DNA of 64,000 bases from Tetrahymena elliotti 4EA (Eukaryota > Ciliophora > Oligohymenophorea > Hymenostomatida > Tetrahymenidae), in assembly GCA_000231825.2 (NCBI GenBank), contig JH720303.1, forward strand, positions 124,001-188,000, read 5' to 3'. Numbering within the stretch: the stretch's first letter is position 1; every line of letters begins with the position of its first letter. The position numbers and the translations under genes are program-made. Positions 13,518 to 25,978 of this stretch are shown one piece after another. The notes under the pieces are model-generated. The model was not told where the DNA came from. It made no database searches and worked only from the letters and a program-made list of their open reading frames with translations.

Positions 13518-16500
13518 TCATTCATTAATTGTCTTAGAAGATACATTGTTTTTAGATTTTACAATAATTTATTCAAGAATTAGAGGTTTAATTAGGATTG
13601 GATTAATTTAATACTAAATGATGTCACACTCTTGTTGGTTTACATTATTGTTTTTTTCATCATTATTCTTTTTTGAGCGAGATCCTTTTTTCTTAGGCTT
13701 TGGCTTTTCTTCAGAAGATTATTTTTTTACTTCTTTTGAATTGCTTTTTTAGGATTGTTGTGAAGTTCTTTTTTGGCCTTTTTAAGTAGTCTTTTCTTAA
13801 ATTTCTGAGATCTCATCTTCTTTTTTAATAGATTCTTTCATTGCAGATATTTTTTCATTAATATTATCTTCTAATGGTTATAATTCTTATTTGCATTTGC
13901 CAGTTTCATTTTAAGATTTCAGCTGATCGACTCCTCTTTAACCAGTAGGATCTGAACGAATTGTAGGTTGTACACTTATTTTTACAGGAGGTAGTCCATA
14001 AAATCTTTCTATGTCTGGTTCTACAACTATAAACATAGATTTCTACCTTTGGTGTGAGGTAACCTATTTAATGTGAATTTTTTTGAATGAGCAGGATCCT
14101 CTTTCCACATTCTAACCTAAGATGCCCTTTATGTAATCAGACTCAAATATTTATGGAGGGTTATCGTAATTATACATGCGAAGACGAACAGGTATGGGTT
14201 TTATATTACAAATTTTTCTCTTGGTGTTAGTATCAATTAAAGAAACGTCAATCACAAAATTTTTATCTTTTATAAGGGGTTCTTTAAAATCTCCTCCTTC
14301 TTTCAGAACAAGTTCATATTTAGAATAAAATGCAGTTTAGGGATCTAATTTTGAGTCATCATGATCTAAGAGCATGTTAGAATTACTTCTAACATATTCT
14401 TTGAGTCTACCGCGCATAAAATCTAATAAGCCAGACTGACCCTATATATCTTGTAAATGAAGAATAATATCATCAACATTCTATCTAACATTCCTAACTG
14501 AATTAACAGTATCAGCTAGCAACTAGCTTTAAATGTCAAGTGTTTGAGCCAATGTTTCAAATTACTACTTATTAGTATCCAAATTACTTTGAATAGAATC
14601 GATTAAAAAGCTAAGTAGAGAGATCTGATTATTCAAGATATTTGATGATTAACTTTGTAAAAGAGAGATTTACATGTTACCTTAAAATTCTTAAAAATTT
14701 TACTCATTGTTTAATTATTCAGTTTACTCAGAAATAGCAATCTAATTTGGTTACATGTATTAGATTATTCGTTCATGTACATTAATTTCTGGATGATTAA
14801 ATGGGGTGAAGGAGTCTGCTGCTAGGTTCTATGAAGGGTTAATTTATTATTGAAATTAATTTTTTGTCGTATTATTTTGAATATTGTAATCAGCGGCTAA
14901 TTCAATTCTTGGAGATTAATTAGTTTACACATTCAAAAATTATCCTTACTTCTGTCTAGATTCCTTTGGCTGCTATTCCGTTTCCAAATCATAAGTTTGA
15001 CTTTTATTTTCGACCACTGGTTACTGATTTGAGATTGGCAATTATTAAAAAAAATTTGTTTGAAGTTGTGGTTCCTAAATTATTTATTAGTTTTAGTGAG
15101 CTACTGCGTTAAGGCTCCTAGATTAGCCTTAAAATTAGCTCTCTAATTCTTGAGTTTATTATTAAAAATGATAGCTTCTCATTTCATTCAACTAAGGAAT
15201 ATTTACATAATTGTAGAACTAATTTTAAAATATTTACTAATCATCTTAAGTATTACTTTTAATGTTTTACTCATTTTTTATTTCTAATTGGTTTACTCCT
15301 GAAGGAGAAGAAGCAGATTTCGGTTACGTAAAAATTGCTTGATTTCCTTACTGACCTGATTGCTGAATCTTTATTTTTTTATAACCTGAGTGTCCTTAAG
15401 TTTCTTGTTTCTTTGTTGATTCGAGTGGATTTTATAGAGTTTTTTTATTGGATGAAAATTGTTCTTCTATTGGTGTATCACTTTAATTTAAAAATTTTTT
15501 TTCTACATTTTTATGTAAGAACATTAAATTTTAATTATTCGGTGAATTTACGCCTTATTTCATCTATTACTAAATTTTTATTTATTCTTCATTTTACTTT
15601 ACACTCTAAACACTGCTTTGTGATTATCCTTGGGATTTATCATCAATATGTAACTCTATTTTTTAATCAGCTTTATTAGCTTTATTAACTGTAACATCTC
15701 CTTGCCTTCTGCCTTTCCTTTTTTTCTTCTGGTTATTGTTAGACTATTACACATTTTCCATAGGAAGCTATTCAACTGAGGTCGATTACTTTTTTTCGTA
15801 AGGCTTTTATTTATCCTAGTTTGTATCAAGCATCTCTGAATTTTTTTCTAATATTGTGTCTTCAGAATGAAATATAGAATCATTCTTTTTTATATTTTAC
15901 AGTTATTTCTTAATAGATTATTATGCGAGGGGGTTTTGTTCAATCTGAGAAGATTTTATTTAGGTGGCTTATGTATCTTAAAATTTCTGTAATTCTTAAT
16001 TTGTAAATTTGTTATGGATTGACGATTATTGGTAACTATCTTCCTCTAATTTAATTTTCTGATTTGATTATTGATAATTACTTTAATTGGAATTTTTTTG
16101 AGAGTTGTATCCTTCATTAGATTAAAGAACACTTTTTGCAGATGAATTAAGATTACTGGGCATCTTTTCACTTTCATTCATTTAATCACTTAGTTATGGC
16201 AATTTTTCGGAAAAAGCTTAATTTTGTTAATAAGGATGAAGATTTGATGAGCTTGAAAACTACTCTTGAAGATTTTTCCTATCGTTTGGTATTTACATGC
16301 TTCTTTGTGGAATACTAGATTAAGAGCCTGAATTTTGTTAAAGAAAATCTAATTTATTATTTTAAAATGCAGGGTTACTTTACTGATAATAACTTTGGGT
16401 TTGGTTGGGAAAAGTAACCATCTGCTGTTAGCCAACATTAATGCTACAATTTATATTCTAGGAGGCTGAGCCAGCCGTATTTTAATTTTAAACTATGTTA

Positions 16501-17816
16501 TTTGTAGACATTAGATTTTAGTTAGCTATCAAAGCATTTAAATTATTAAATTATTAGTTTTGTAACTGCTATTGCTGTTATGTTATAGGCTACATGTAAA
16601 GCTATGGTTGTTATGATAAAGGATTGGGCATTTATTAATTAAAAGCTTAATTAATAGAGCTTTCACCTTGAATAATACCTTAATTCTAATTGAAAACAAT
16701 TGATTGTTGGTGTTATGACTGATTTTATTATTAGGGTTATTACTAAATCACTAAATTTTGATTGGGAATTGATACAAAATTATAATTAGGCTGATTCAGT
16801 TAGAAAGATCTTTATGGGTACATCATATGTGGATACATAAACTGTATATTTGCAGGCTGCATTTAGGGAAATTGAGAGCTAATTAAAGGAGGGTTTATTT
16901 AAGGAATTTACTACTAGCCTAAAGAGCTAATTTATGAATAAGTAGGAGTTTATTGTAGAGTCATCATTGGATTTAGCCCAGCTTATTGATTGTTTTGAAA
17001 TTAGACAGGCTGGTTTAGATGTAAGTTATAATTAATAGAATTCGTTGGAATATTGGTGTTATTATTTAAATTGATAGCAGTATTTGATGTCCCAATTAAC
17101 GGATTGCTGGTGTGATAACTGATATTGTTTGTTGTGCTATTAGGATTATAAGTATTGTTTGTGTTTATATTATTCTACGTAAATATTTAATTTAAATTAT
17201 TAGACGAATGACCCATGCTTTATTCTGATTAATTTTTAGGTAAATTATTATTTGAGTTATCTAATTATTGAGAAACTCTTTCCATTTATTCTGTTGAGCC
17301 AGGGATGTTTATCAAAGATTTAATGTAATGAAATGTATTTAATGAGCTGGTATTGTGGCTGCTTTGGAAATTAGCATCAGCCATAGACCTTGTGCTTAAA
17401 GAATATCTATTTTGATCATCGAAACTTTAGCCTGTAGATACTAACTAAGTACTTACTTAGTTTTCCCGATCACTAATAAATTAGGTTTACTTTACCATAG
17501 AAAAGGATCCTGCTCCCTACTCAAAATTTTAGTTTTCATTTGTGTTTTTTGGTTGCTTAGGGACTTATGCCATTGATTCTTAAAAAGCCTGTTATTATTA
17601 TTAGTTTGTGAATTATCTTTATAATTCTTAGTTATTTTTTGAGACCTTTTCCTGTTACTTCTAGACCAGCAAAGACTAGTAAAGTTACTCATTTTACGTT
17701 TGTTCGTTTTATTAAACCTTTTTCCTTTCTCCTCCTTCCTATAAATTTTAATGCTATGTTGGCAACTGATCATTTAATTCATTCATTTGCAACGATTGCT
17801 GGCCTTTCTAATTCAT
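13518..17816 (-). CDS. Gln/Asn-rich 1432-aa protein, unknown
   Basis: One uninterrupted frame of 1432 codons with TAA/TAG as Gln, from ATG at 17816-17814 to TGA at 13520-13518. The first ~1000 residues are low-complexity Gln/Asn/Ser/Pro sequence, including tyrosine-methionine-proline stretches near residue 330. Residues about 1010-1110 are a helical region (NNQISLLSFLIDSIQSNLDT). Residues about 1120-1290 form the only compact-looking region: LKEGGDFKEPLIKDKNFVID, IPVRLRMYNYDNPP, SCSFKKIHIKQVTSH, MFIVVEPDIERFY. This alternates hydrophobic residues like a beta-sandwich and could be DNA- or protein-binding, but I cannot assign it. The end is Lys-rich (KPKPKKKGSRSKK), resembling a nuclear localisation signal. 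A transcription or RNP factor is one guess. The codons before the chosen ATG stay open but look unlike coding sequence. Confidence 0.8.
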
Positions 17817-19047
17817 TTTAGTTGCAAGCAAAAGTGCTTCTTTTTTTTGATCCTTGGGTCTTACTTTTTTTGAATTTTGAACCAGGAAAATTATGCTCCA
17901 GAATGATTTATTTTAAATTTATCAATCAAAAGAGTTCTTTAATTTGGGAGAATGAAAAATACTTAAGATATTTTAGGATTATCAAAATCTTTTTTTTTGA
18001 TTTTGATTATTTTTGACAATAAAAGTTTATTCCTTAAATAAGTATTTCAAATATTTTGTTAGCCTCAAATACGAAACAAAGAAACTATGACCGAGCGAAA
18101 AAAAAGAATGTTTTTTTTAGTGACTGAGTCTGACTTCTTTCTATAAATTCTTCTTCTTTTTTTACTTATTTCAAAAATATTTTTAATAAGTATTTAAATT
18201 CATTAATTTTTTTCTTTTTTTTTTCTGACTCACTTTTGAAGCTTTCCTTAAATTAAATAACAACAGACAAATTTTCTCCTACCCCTTGATATTAAATAAT
18301 AAATCAGTCTATTTTTTATTTATTTATTTGTTTGATTTATCAATTGACTGATTGAAAGATATATAGATAGAAAGATAGATTAATTGTATGTCTGACTCAA
18401 AGGCAGATTAAATAAATAAATAACTTATATCTAACTAACATCTATGAAATATGTATGTGCAAATAAAATAAATAATACACTTTTTTTAGTTTTAAAATTA
18501 AGGCGGTACATAGGGTGTTGTGCACTTCATACAATTAACTTGAATGTTTTAGAAGGTAATAACTTTAAAATCTCAAAAGTTTTTTATCTGAAATTCAGAT
18601 TGCATGTTTACACTTTTTTTTATCAGACCATGTGAAAAATTCAAGATTATATTACTAGAAACTGTCATGTTCAACTCTTCTTCTGTATTTTATATTTTAA
18701 TTTGTATTGAAATTGTCAGTGTATTAATTTCTATTGATTAGCATTCTTTTAAAATTAATTTGTCATTTCATTTCTCCTTCTAAAGTTTGTTTTGAAATAA
18801 CATCATACTTCATCCTAAATTAAAAAAACTTTTTTTTTTTTGGTTCATTTTTTTCTTAAAGACAAGAAGTAATTTAAATCTACTAACTTTACAAAATTGT
18901 CTTTAAGATCTCAGTATTTAAAAAAATTGTGTCAAATATAGAATGAGTTTTATATAAAGAAGACAGAGTAGATTAATCAACAAGAAATTTTGCTCCTTTT
19001 GAGTTAAAAAAATAGCATCTTTTTGCAAGAATTCATCAAATAATTAA

Positions 19048-19404
19048 ATGAAAGGGAAAAAAGCAATCCTATTTCTGCTATTACTCAAAGTGCTTTGCTT
19101 ATTCTTTCACTATGATAGAGATACAAACTAAGATGCTTATTAAAATTTGAGAAAGCTAAAATTTTTGTTACATGATTTTTAAAATTTTTAATTTTTTTAA
19201 TACAAATAACCTGGAATAGATAGAATAAACGTTAAAGAGTTTTCACGAAAATGTATAAAAATAGTAAATTTAACTCTATTATATAAATGTATTTTTAATT
19301 TCAATGCACATAAATGGAATCTTTCTTCATTTCAGGTTTAAGCAAAACTCTTTAATCTTAAAAATAATTAATTGGTTCTAATAACGTATAGTAAAGATAT
19401 TTGA
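19048..19404 (+). CDS. Weak ORF, possible small secreted protein
   Basis: ATG to TGA, 118 codons with TAA/TAG as Gln. The start is a textbook signal-peptide shape: a basic N-terminus, then a hydrophobic core (MKGKKAILFLLLLKVLC). The remainder is K/N/F/Q-rich. TGA is rare in such AT-rich DNA, so an open frame this long can arise by chance; the signal-peptide-like start is the only positive evidence. The true gene could be longer through introns. Confidence 0.22.
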
Positions 19405-20130
19405 TAATATGAAAAGAATATTATTCCTTTCCAAGATTTAAGCATATGAGCAGGTTCTAAATAAACCAGCTACTAAACTAGATATTTCTCTATATATTCC
19501 ATATTGCTTCTAACATAATGTTCAAAAGAATGCATATTAAATATGCTATCAAGTAAAATAAATTATTTCATAAGATATTTTGTTCTTTTTAATTTTATAG
19601 TTAATTATTGAGAACATCGAGTTAATTTTTTTTCTTATTTCTTTACACATCTCAACTATTTTTGCTTACATATTTTTTTTCTTCTCTACTTTTTTTATAT
19701 TATGAAGATTACTTTGATAATGTGAATTATCAAAATACTTTTTACCTATGATTGACATATACTTTTTATCATTACTCTTCATCATTTTAATATGATGACA
19801 ATTTTTAAAATTTAATCAACATCGCATGTATTCTAAATATTTAGAGTCTTCATTCTTGAATGAAAAAATTTATTTCGAAAATTCAAAAAGTGTTAAAAAT
19901 TTTCCTTTTTAAGTAATAAATTTGATATTATTTTGGGTGTTCTTATTTAAGAATTCAAATAAAATTGCAAAATGTATCTAAAAAAGAGCAAAGCTAAATA
20001 TATAGGTATAAGGGCAATTTAAATAGTCCTTTTATTTTGAAATTCAAATTTTCTACAATTTGTTCTTTAAAAATTTTCCATATTAGATGACATGCAATGA
20101 ATTTATTTATATTCTAGTAAAGCTGGATAA

Positions 20131-20547
20131 ATGTTGAGAGAAATAGAAAATTAGAAAAATGCTATTGAGATAAAGTCCCTCTCTTGCTAGCTCTATTTGT
20201 TTGCTAGCTCATCATTTTAATAAAAATCTCTATTATCTCTACTGAATTATGAAGCAGCCTTAAAAAAATATATTTATACCCTAGTTTTATAAAAAAAGAG
20301 GAAAATGAAAAAATAGATTAAACCTATGAATAAAATAGAGTAGCAAATTACAGCCAAATATCTAAATACCAAAACTAAAATCAAAGGATAATATGCGTTT
20401 AAACTCAAAATAGACATTGCATAAATTCAAAATCTTTTTTTAAAAATTGTTGCAAATTTAAATTTCTTTGATTATCATGTAAAGAAGAGCTTTTATTTTT
20501 ACACAACTAAATCACTTAGTGGTGCTTTTAGATAAAAATTTAAATGA
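20131..20547 (+). CDS. Weak ORF, unknown
   Basis: ATG to TGA, 138 codons in the ciliate code. The product is basic (IEIKSLSCQLYLFASSSF near the start, TAKYLNTKTKIKGQY in the middle). No domain and no membrane segment were recognised. It may be a chance open frame; it is listed because it is the longest plausible frame in this large gap. Confidence 0.2.
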
Positions 20548-23425
20548 ATTTTAGCTTCGTTTGATTAGCAACAACCTTAAAAATTAATAAATAAACTGAT
20601 CAATGAATGTCTAATAAATAGAAATTTTTAAAAAAATATTGGTGGCATTCTACTTCTAAAAATAATTTAAATTCAAAACCTTTGCTTTTTTTTCAATTAA
20701 GAATTGATTTATCTTCTGCTTTTCAAGATAAATTTTTCGTATCTAATAACTACCTCCAACAAGCTTTATTTCACAAGACAAATTATCAGATATTTTATTG
20801 ATTTTTCATGCAAACACAGAATTTGTAATTTAAGATAAATCCCCATGACTCAGTCTAACCCAAAAAATTAAGGGGTATGTAAAAATCTTAAATTGAATTT
20901 TTAAAAGACAAAACACTGATAGCCTTTTGAATTGATTTCTTTTATATTAGTTCCTTATTATCAAGGCTGGCAGAAAAAGTTAATACTTTCAAGACAAAAT
21001 ATGTAAAGAATTAAGTACCTTAACCTCACTTGATGAAGGGATCTTTAATATGTCCCTCCTTACGTTAATTGTATTCCTTTCAGCTTATAAAATACTAAAT
21101 GGATTATTTTGGGGGATTTATTAAATGTTAAATTTTTCTAAAGTGCTGTAACAATTTAAAACATATAATTTCTGCATGTTTATATTTTCATTAAAAATAG
21201 CTAAATGCTTCTTATAAATGCACCCTTCTATCATATTAAGCTAAAAGTGTTAGCTAAATTATTATGAGAGAGATTAAATATAAGAAATAGTAAAAATTGT
21301 GTACCATTTTCATCAAGATGATCAAGTATAAATCCTAAATAGAGCAAAAACCTCAAATCGGGCTGTAAATAGTATATTATATTCATCATTAAGCTATCAA
21401 CTTTTAAAACATCTAAAACAAAAAAATTCAAGAATAAAAAGGATAGAAAAATTCAATTTGAACAAACAAACATAAACTTGAATTTTTAAGAACTAAATTG
21501 ATCAAAAATAATAATCTATTTTCTTAATTATAACATTTTAATATTAGTCTATTGTTGTGATAAATATATTTATAAAATTAATTTATTTGTAAAAAATGAA
21601 GGAAAAGCATCTAGTTTCACAAAAAATAATCAAAAAATATCTTCAAACTTTTTTCAATTTTTCCTCTTTTTTTGAAAATAATCTTTCCTAGACATAACAT
21701 CTCTAGAGAATTTGCTTATATTATTATCTTAGAATTTGAAAAAATACCAGAGATCTTGATGAAACTCTTGGAATTTTGCTAATATTTAACATTCCTTTAC
21801 CTATTTTAAAATAAAAAATTGCATGCTTTTTTTCAATACTTAAGAAATTTAATTAACCTTTTATAGTCTTTTAATCTTTCTTTTTTCATTCTTTTTCTTT
21901 TTTCTTTCAAAACCAAAAATAGAACATATTTTTATTCTTAGTTTTGTGTATTACTTAATTAACAAACAAATTAAAGACAGGCTAATTAATAAATAATCAA
22001 TTTTTTTAAATAGACTTTTTACTCAAAAGAGCAAATTTATTCAACTAAAAAATACAATTTTTCATTCATGATAATCAATAATTTCTTAATAAGTAAATAA
22101 AAAAGTACATATTTTAAAAAAGGTGAATAAAAGCTATTCACTTTTTAAATTAAATTATCTATCTATCATTCATACATTATTCGTTTTTAAAAAGATTTAA
22201 AAATAAGGCTGCTCTTTTTTTTATTTCTTTTTGTTCATAAAATATAAATTTTTAATTTCTAGAATAAAAACCAAATTAAAAAAAAATATTTTAGAAAAAT
22301 CTTCATTTTTAATTTGATACTATTATTTTTTTAAATTAAACCTTTCACTAAGAATTAAGGTTATTTTTTGTGTAATTTTATCTAGAATAATAAATAATAT
22401 AAATCATGCTTACTAAATTAAATCTTAATTAATTATTTGTTAAGTTTGTGCTCTCAAAGATAACTTTTACAAGCTAAATTTTTTTTTACTTATGAAGATA
22501 ATTTTGAGCTACAATTAATTAACTGATTAAGAATATGTTATGTTGATCTATTTATTTATTTGTTTTGGCTTAAAAAATTAAAATCAAATTATTATGAAAA
22601 TTTCAGATTTTCAGACATAGTGCAAAAATGAATTCTTATCATTTAAAAAAAATAAATTTAATCATCAAGAAAATGTAGAACAAAAAATATTTAAATTATG
22701 GAAGAAAAACTGTTTCATTTAGTTCAATGAACAAAAGTGTTCAATTAAATAATCAAAAAAATAAATAATTTCATATTTTAATTTAATTAGATGTTTTATT
22801 AATTAAAATAAAACATTAAATTACTATTTCTAATAAAAATTAACCTGTTAATCCATTGTTATATTTTAAGCAAAAATTAAAAATAATAAAAATCCTATTT
22901 AGCTATTGGTACTAATATAATGAATCGATAAATTATAATTAGACATAATTATATTTTTGTGATTATTTATTTATTTTTTCAAAAATAATCTATATGGTTT
23001 AATTACTTTAACTTTCATTTACTGAATCACTTTAAAATATATGCTTATGTGATTAAATTATTCAAAAAATATATTATATGCCTCATCTTAAGGAATAACA
23101 ATGCACTCTAAAGGTTATTTTATGCATAGAAAAGAATTATCTGCCACTAAAAGTTTATAGAATAGAGAAAATGTTGTTTGCTTATTAAATATAAATTTTA
23201 AAAATCAATGAATTTAACTTAATTTAGTTAGTTTTTTAGAATAATTTTTAATAGTTTTTAAAATGTTCTCTTTAACTTCCTTATATTTATTTGATTTAGA
23301 TATAAATAAATACTTAATAATATAACTCTGCTTATCTTTATAAAAGATAGAGAATATACACATAACATAAAAGATAAATTTGGATAATAACTAAATCATA
23401 ATATAAATTTATCTCAGCTAAATAG

Positions 23426-25978
23426 ATGTCTTTAGATTTAAGCAACTATTCATAAATGTAGCAGTATTACATTTAGAAAAAGCTACCTGAATTTTCATCA
23501 ATTCCTTAACATCCTAAATAAATTAAGAATCATCAATATTATAATGATAACAATAATATTTGGAATAACCGTGCATAAACTGCTAATAAAAATTATGCGT
23601 TTTACCATTAGCAGATGGACCAAGGTAAACCTATTATTTAAAAAATGAAAGATTAAGAAGTGGTAGACAAATTAGTGCAGGAAGAATTTAGAAAAGATTT
23701 TATCATAACGTAAAAGTAGATAGATAGACAAAGACTTTTATCTCGTAAGTAAGAGAGATTGGCTCTTCAATTAGAAAGTATGTAAGATATAGTTAATAAA
23801 GATGGGAAAGAGATAAATTCTTTTATTGAGCAATCATCTCATCCTTTGAATGTGCATTCCATGAGTATGAATAACCTAGTTTATGTAAAAAGTAGCACAT
23901 AGTAGAATTAGAATCCTTTATTAGGAAGGCCACCATTGTAGTGGAATAAACTGAATTAGACTTCAGAAAAGTATATTAAATAAGCTATAAATCCTAAAAT
24001 AATTCAAAAAGATGAAGAAGCAGTTCATAATATTACTTCTCGTATTTAACAAGATAATGAAATTGAGTTGCTAAAGCAGTAAAGTTTTGCCAAAATTCAT
24101 TAATAAACTCGCTAAACCTTTCTTTAACAACACTAAAAAAATGTTGATTTTGAAAAGAAATGTGGTCTAGTCCCTGAGAAAAAGCCTGTTGTCTTAATTT
24201 AATCTAAGCTAAATAAATAAACACTTTTACCGTTGACAAAAAAGCTAGCTAATAGCATGAGTGCGAAGTAATTAATTGTTAAATCACCAAACAATGTAAA
24301 TGGAGGTTACAACTCAAACTATTAAACAGAAAAGGTTAATTAATAATAAGCAATTTCTTCAGAGTAAGATTTGGCTAAAGAAAATTATAGTAATAAATAA
24401 AATATTGCAACTCCTAAAAGTGGAGAAAATAATTTGAGTGATACAAGAAAAAATAAACAAAATTCATAGAAATCTCCAAACAAATCTCAGCCAATGTAAA
24501 TTATGCTCAACCAAAATACTAACAACATTCATAAAAATTTGTAATACTCTTCTTTACCATATTAAGAAGAAACTGAATAAAGGCATAGTGACAGTATTAT
24601 TATTTAGTATAATGACAAAAATAATTAATAAACAAAGTAGGAAGTAGATCACATAAATTTTGGGGATGAAAAAGACTTAAAAAATAGAAGAAGATCCTCA
24701 TTGGCTAAACTAAGTGACCAATCTGAAATTCACCCAATTTTGAAGACAAATGTTCAAAACATGGCAATTAATGCTAAATCGTAGCGAGCTGGATCATTTT
24801 ACAAAGAATAAAAATAATTTAATAGTAATAAAAATGCAGATAATTAAATTGATTAATTTGCTACTGATAGGGAATTTCTGACAAGCGCAGAATCTCATAA
24901 CAAGAAATAAGTTAATTTCAATGCAAATTTAAACTAAGTTACATACAAAGATGATAACCAAAAAGATACTCAAAATAATATAGTCTTTGCATAAAAAAAT
25001 CTTGATGATATCTAGCAGCCATCAAAAAATTATAAAATAAGAAGAATAGATGAGTTATCCTTACCAAAAGGAGAGTTCGCTCCTAAGGAATTTCTTGATA
25101 GATCTGAATACAAAGGATTGCTTACAACAGAATTAAATAATGTAAATGTTAATTCAGATACTGAATTTGCTAGAATGATGATGTTAAATAGCTAGATCGT
25201 TAATAGTCATATCAACAACTCTTAAAGACCATCTACTCGCTAAAGTAAAATATCTCGCATAACTTAAACAAATTCAAACACATTTTCATTTGTTCGTCCT
25301 TCAACAACTGCCAGTGGTACTAGATCTATAATTTATAAAAACCCATAGATAATTTCTACATCTAACCTTTAGTCTAATGATTTTTATGTACCTTCCTAGT
25401 CTATACCATATAATAGCTGCACAAATAGTTCTAGTAATAAAATTTACTCAACCAAAGAAATTCACAGGATGAATGCAGAGTCTACTCTCCTTATAGATCA
25501 AAAGAATGTAATTTTTCGTTTTAAAAAATATCAATATTTAAATGTAATCAGCCTCAGCTTATTTTGGTTTGATTTGATCCTTACAGAACAATACAAATTT
25601 AACTCTTGTATTTATAAATTTTCAGAGAAAGTTGAGAATTGACATTATCGAGAATTTTAATTTAAAATTCTAGGTTTGGAAGTAAAGTAAATAATCTTTT
25701 ATTTTACTACTTGTCAATTCTAAAATTTCTTGAATTTGTAAGACCCAAAAAAATTTTTGTAAGCTAAATAAGCATAGATTAAAAGCATGACTAGAAATTT
25801 TAAAAATTCTCAAACATTAATTTGTAATAAATAGGAACTTCTTTCAGAAATAAATAACTTTGAAAAGAAATACTAATTTGTTAAAGAAAGTCGGGTAGGA
25901 TTTTCTAAAACTAATTTGATGAAATTTTAATAAAAGGAGACTTTTATGAGTGCTAAATCTGCTCTAGGATAAAAGTGA
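23426..25978 (+). CDS. Gln/Asn-rich 792-aa protein, unknown
   Basis: Three exons (23426-25507, 25626-25686, 25743-25978) give 792 aa. Reading without introns would stop at TGA 25640-25642, but splicing the 118- and 56-nt GT...AG introns restores a good frame (RKLRIDIIENFNLK, then NPKKFLQAKQAQIKS) to TGA at 25976-25978. I prefer the spliced model because all three phases match and the last exon is clearly protein-like. Residues about 80-130 hold a charged helix (KQIDRQRLLSRKQERLALQL). The rest is mainly Asn/Gln/Ser-rich with scattered short basic patches (NRRRSSLAKLS). No known domain was recognised. A cytoskeletal or cortical role is possible but unsupported. Confidence 0.75.

Larger units (their letters stand above)
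17817..23425. other. Long 5.6-kb interval without a firm gene
   Basis: Lies between two divergent Q/N-rich genes. It is mostly A/T runs. The two weak ORFs listed separately (19048-19404 and 20131-20547) are the best candidates. A stretch near 20900-21080 is slightly less AT-rich but gives no convincing frame. No RNA gene, telomeric repeat or transposon terminus was recognised. Other intergenic spacers in the window are 0.2-2.4 kb, so this one is unusually long. Confidence 0.5.

Noticed and set aside
15335..16693. Long plus-strand open frame (452 codons in ciliate code) antisense to the 1432-aa gene
   Set aside because: Its Phe/Leu/Ile-rich product is what the complement of Asn/Lys/Gln codons gives. 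The minus frame is continuous over 1432 codons with a sensible composition and end.
18444..18635. 63-codon ATG-to-TGA ORF
   Set aside because: No TAA/TAG Gln codons, no domain, AT-driven composition; fits chance.
21231..21431. Minus-strand 66-codon ORF
   Set aside because: Length is within chance for this composition; no splice partner or motif found.
25640..25642. TGA as the stop of the 792-aa gene
   Set aside because: It is in frame only if two introns are ignored. Splicing at 25508-25625 and 25687-25742 gives a longer protein-like end with matched phases.
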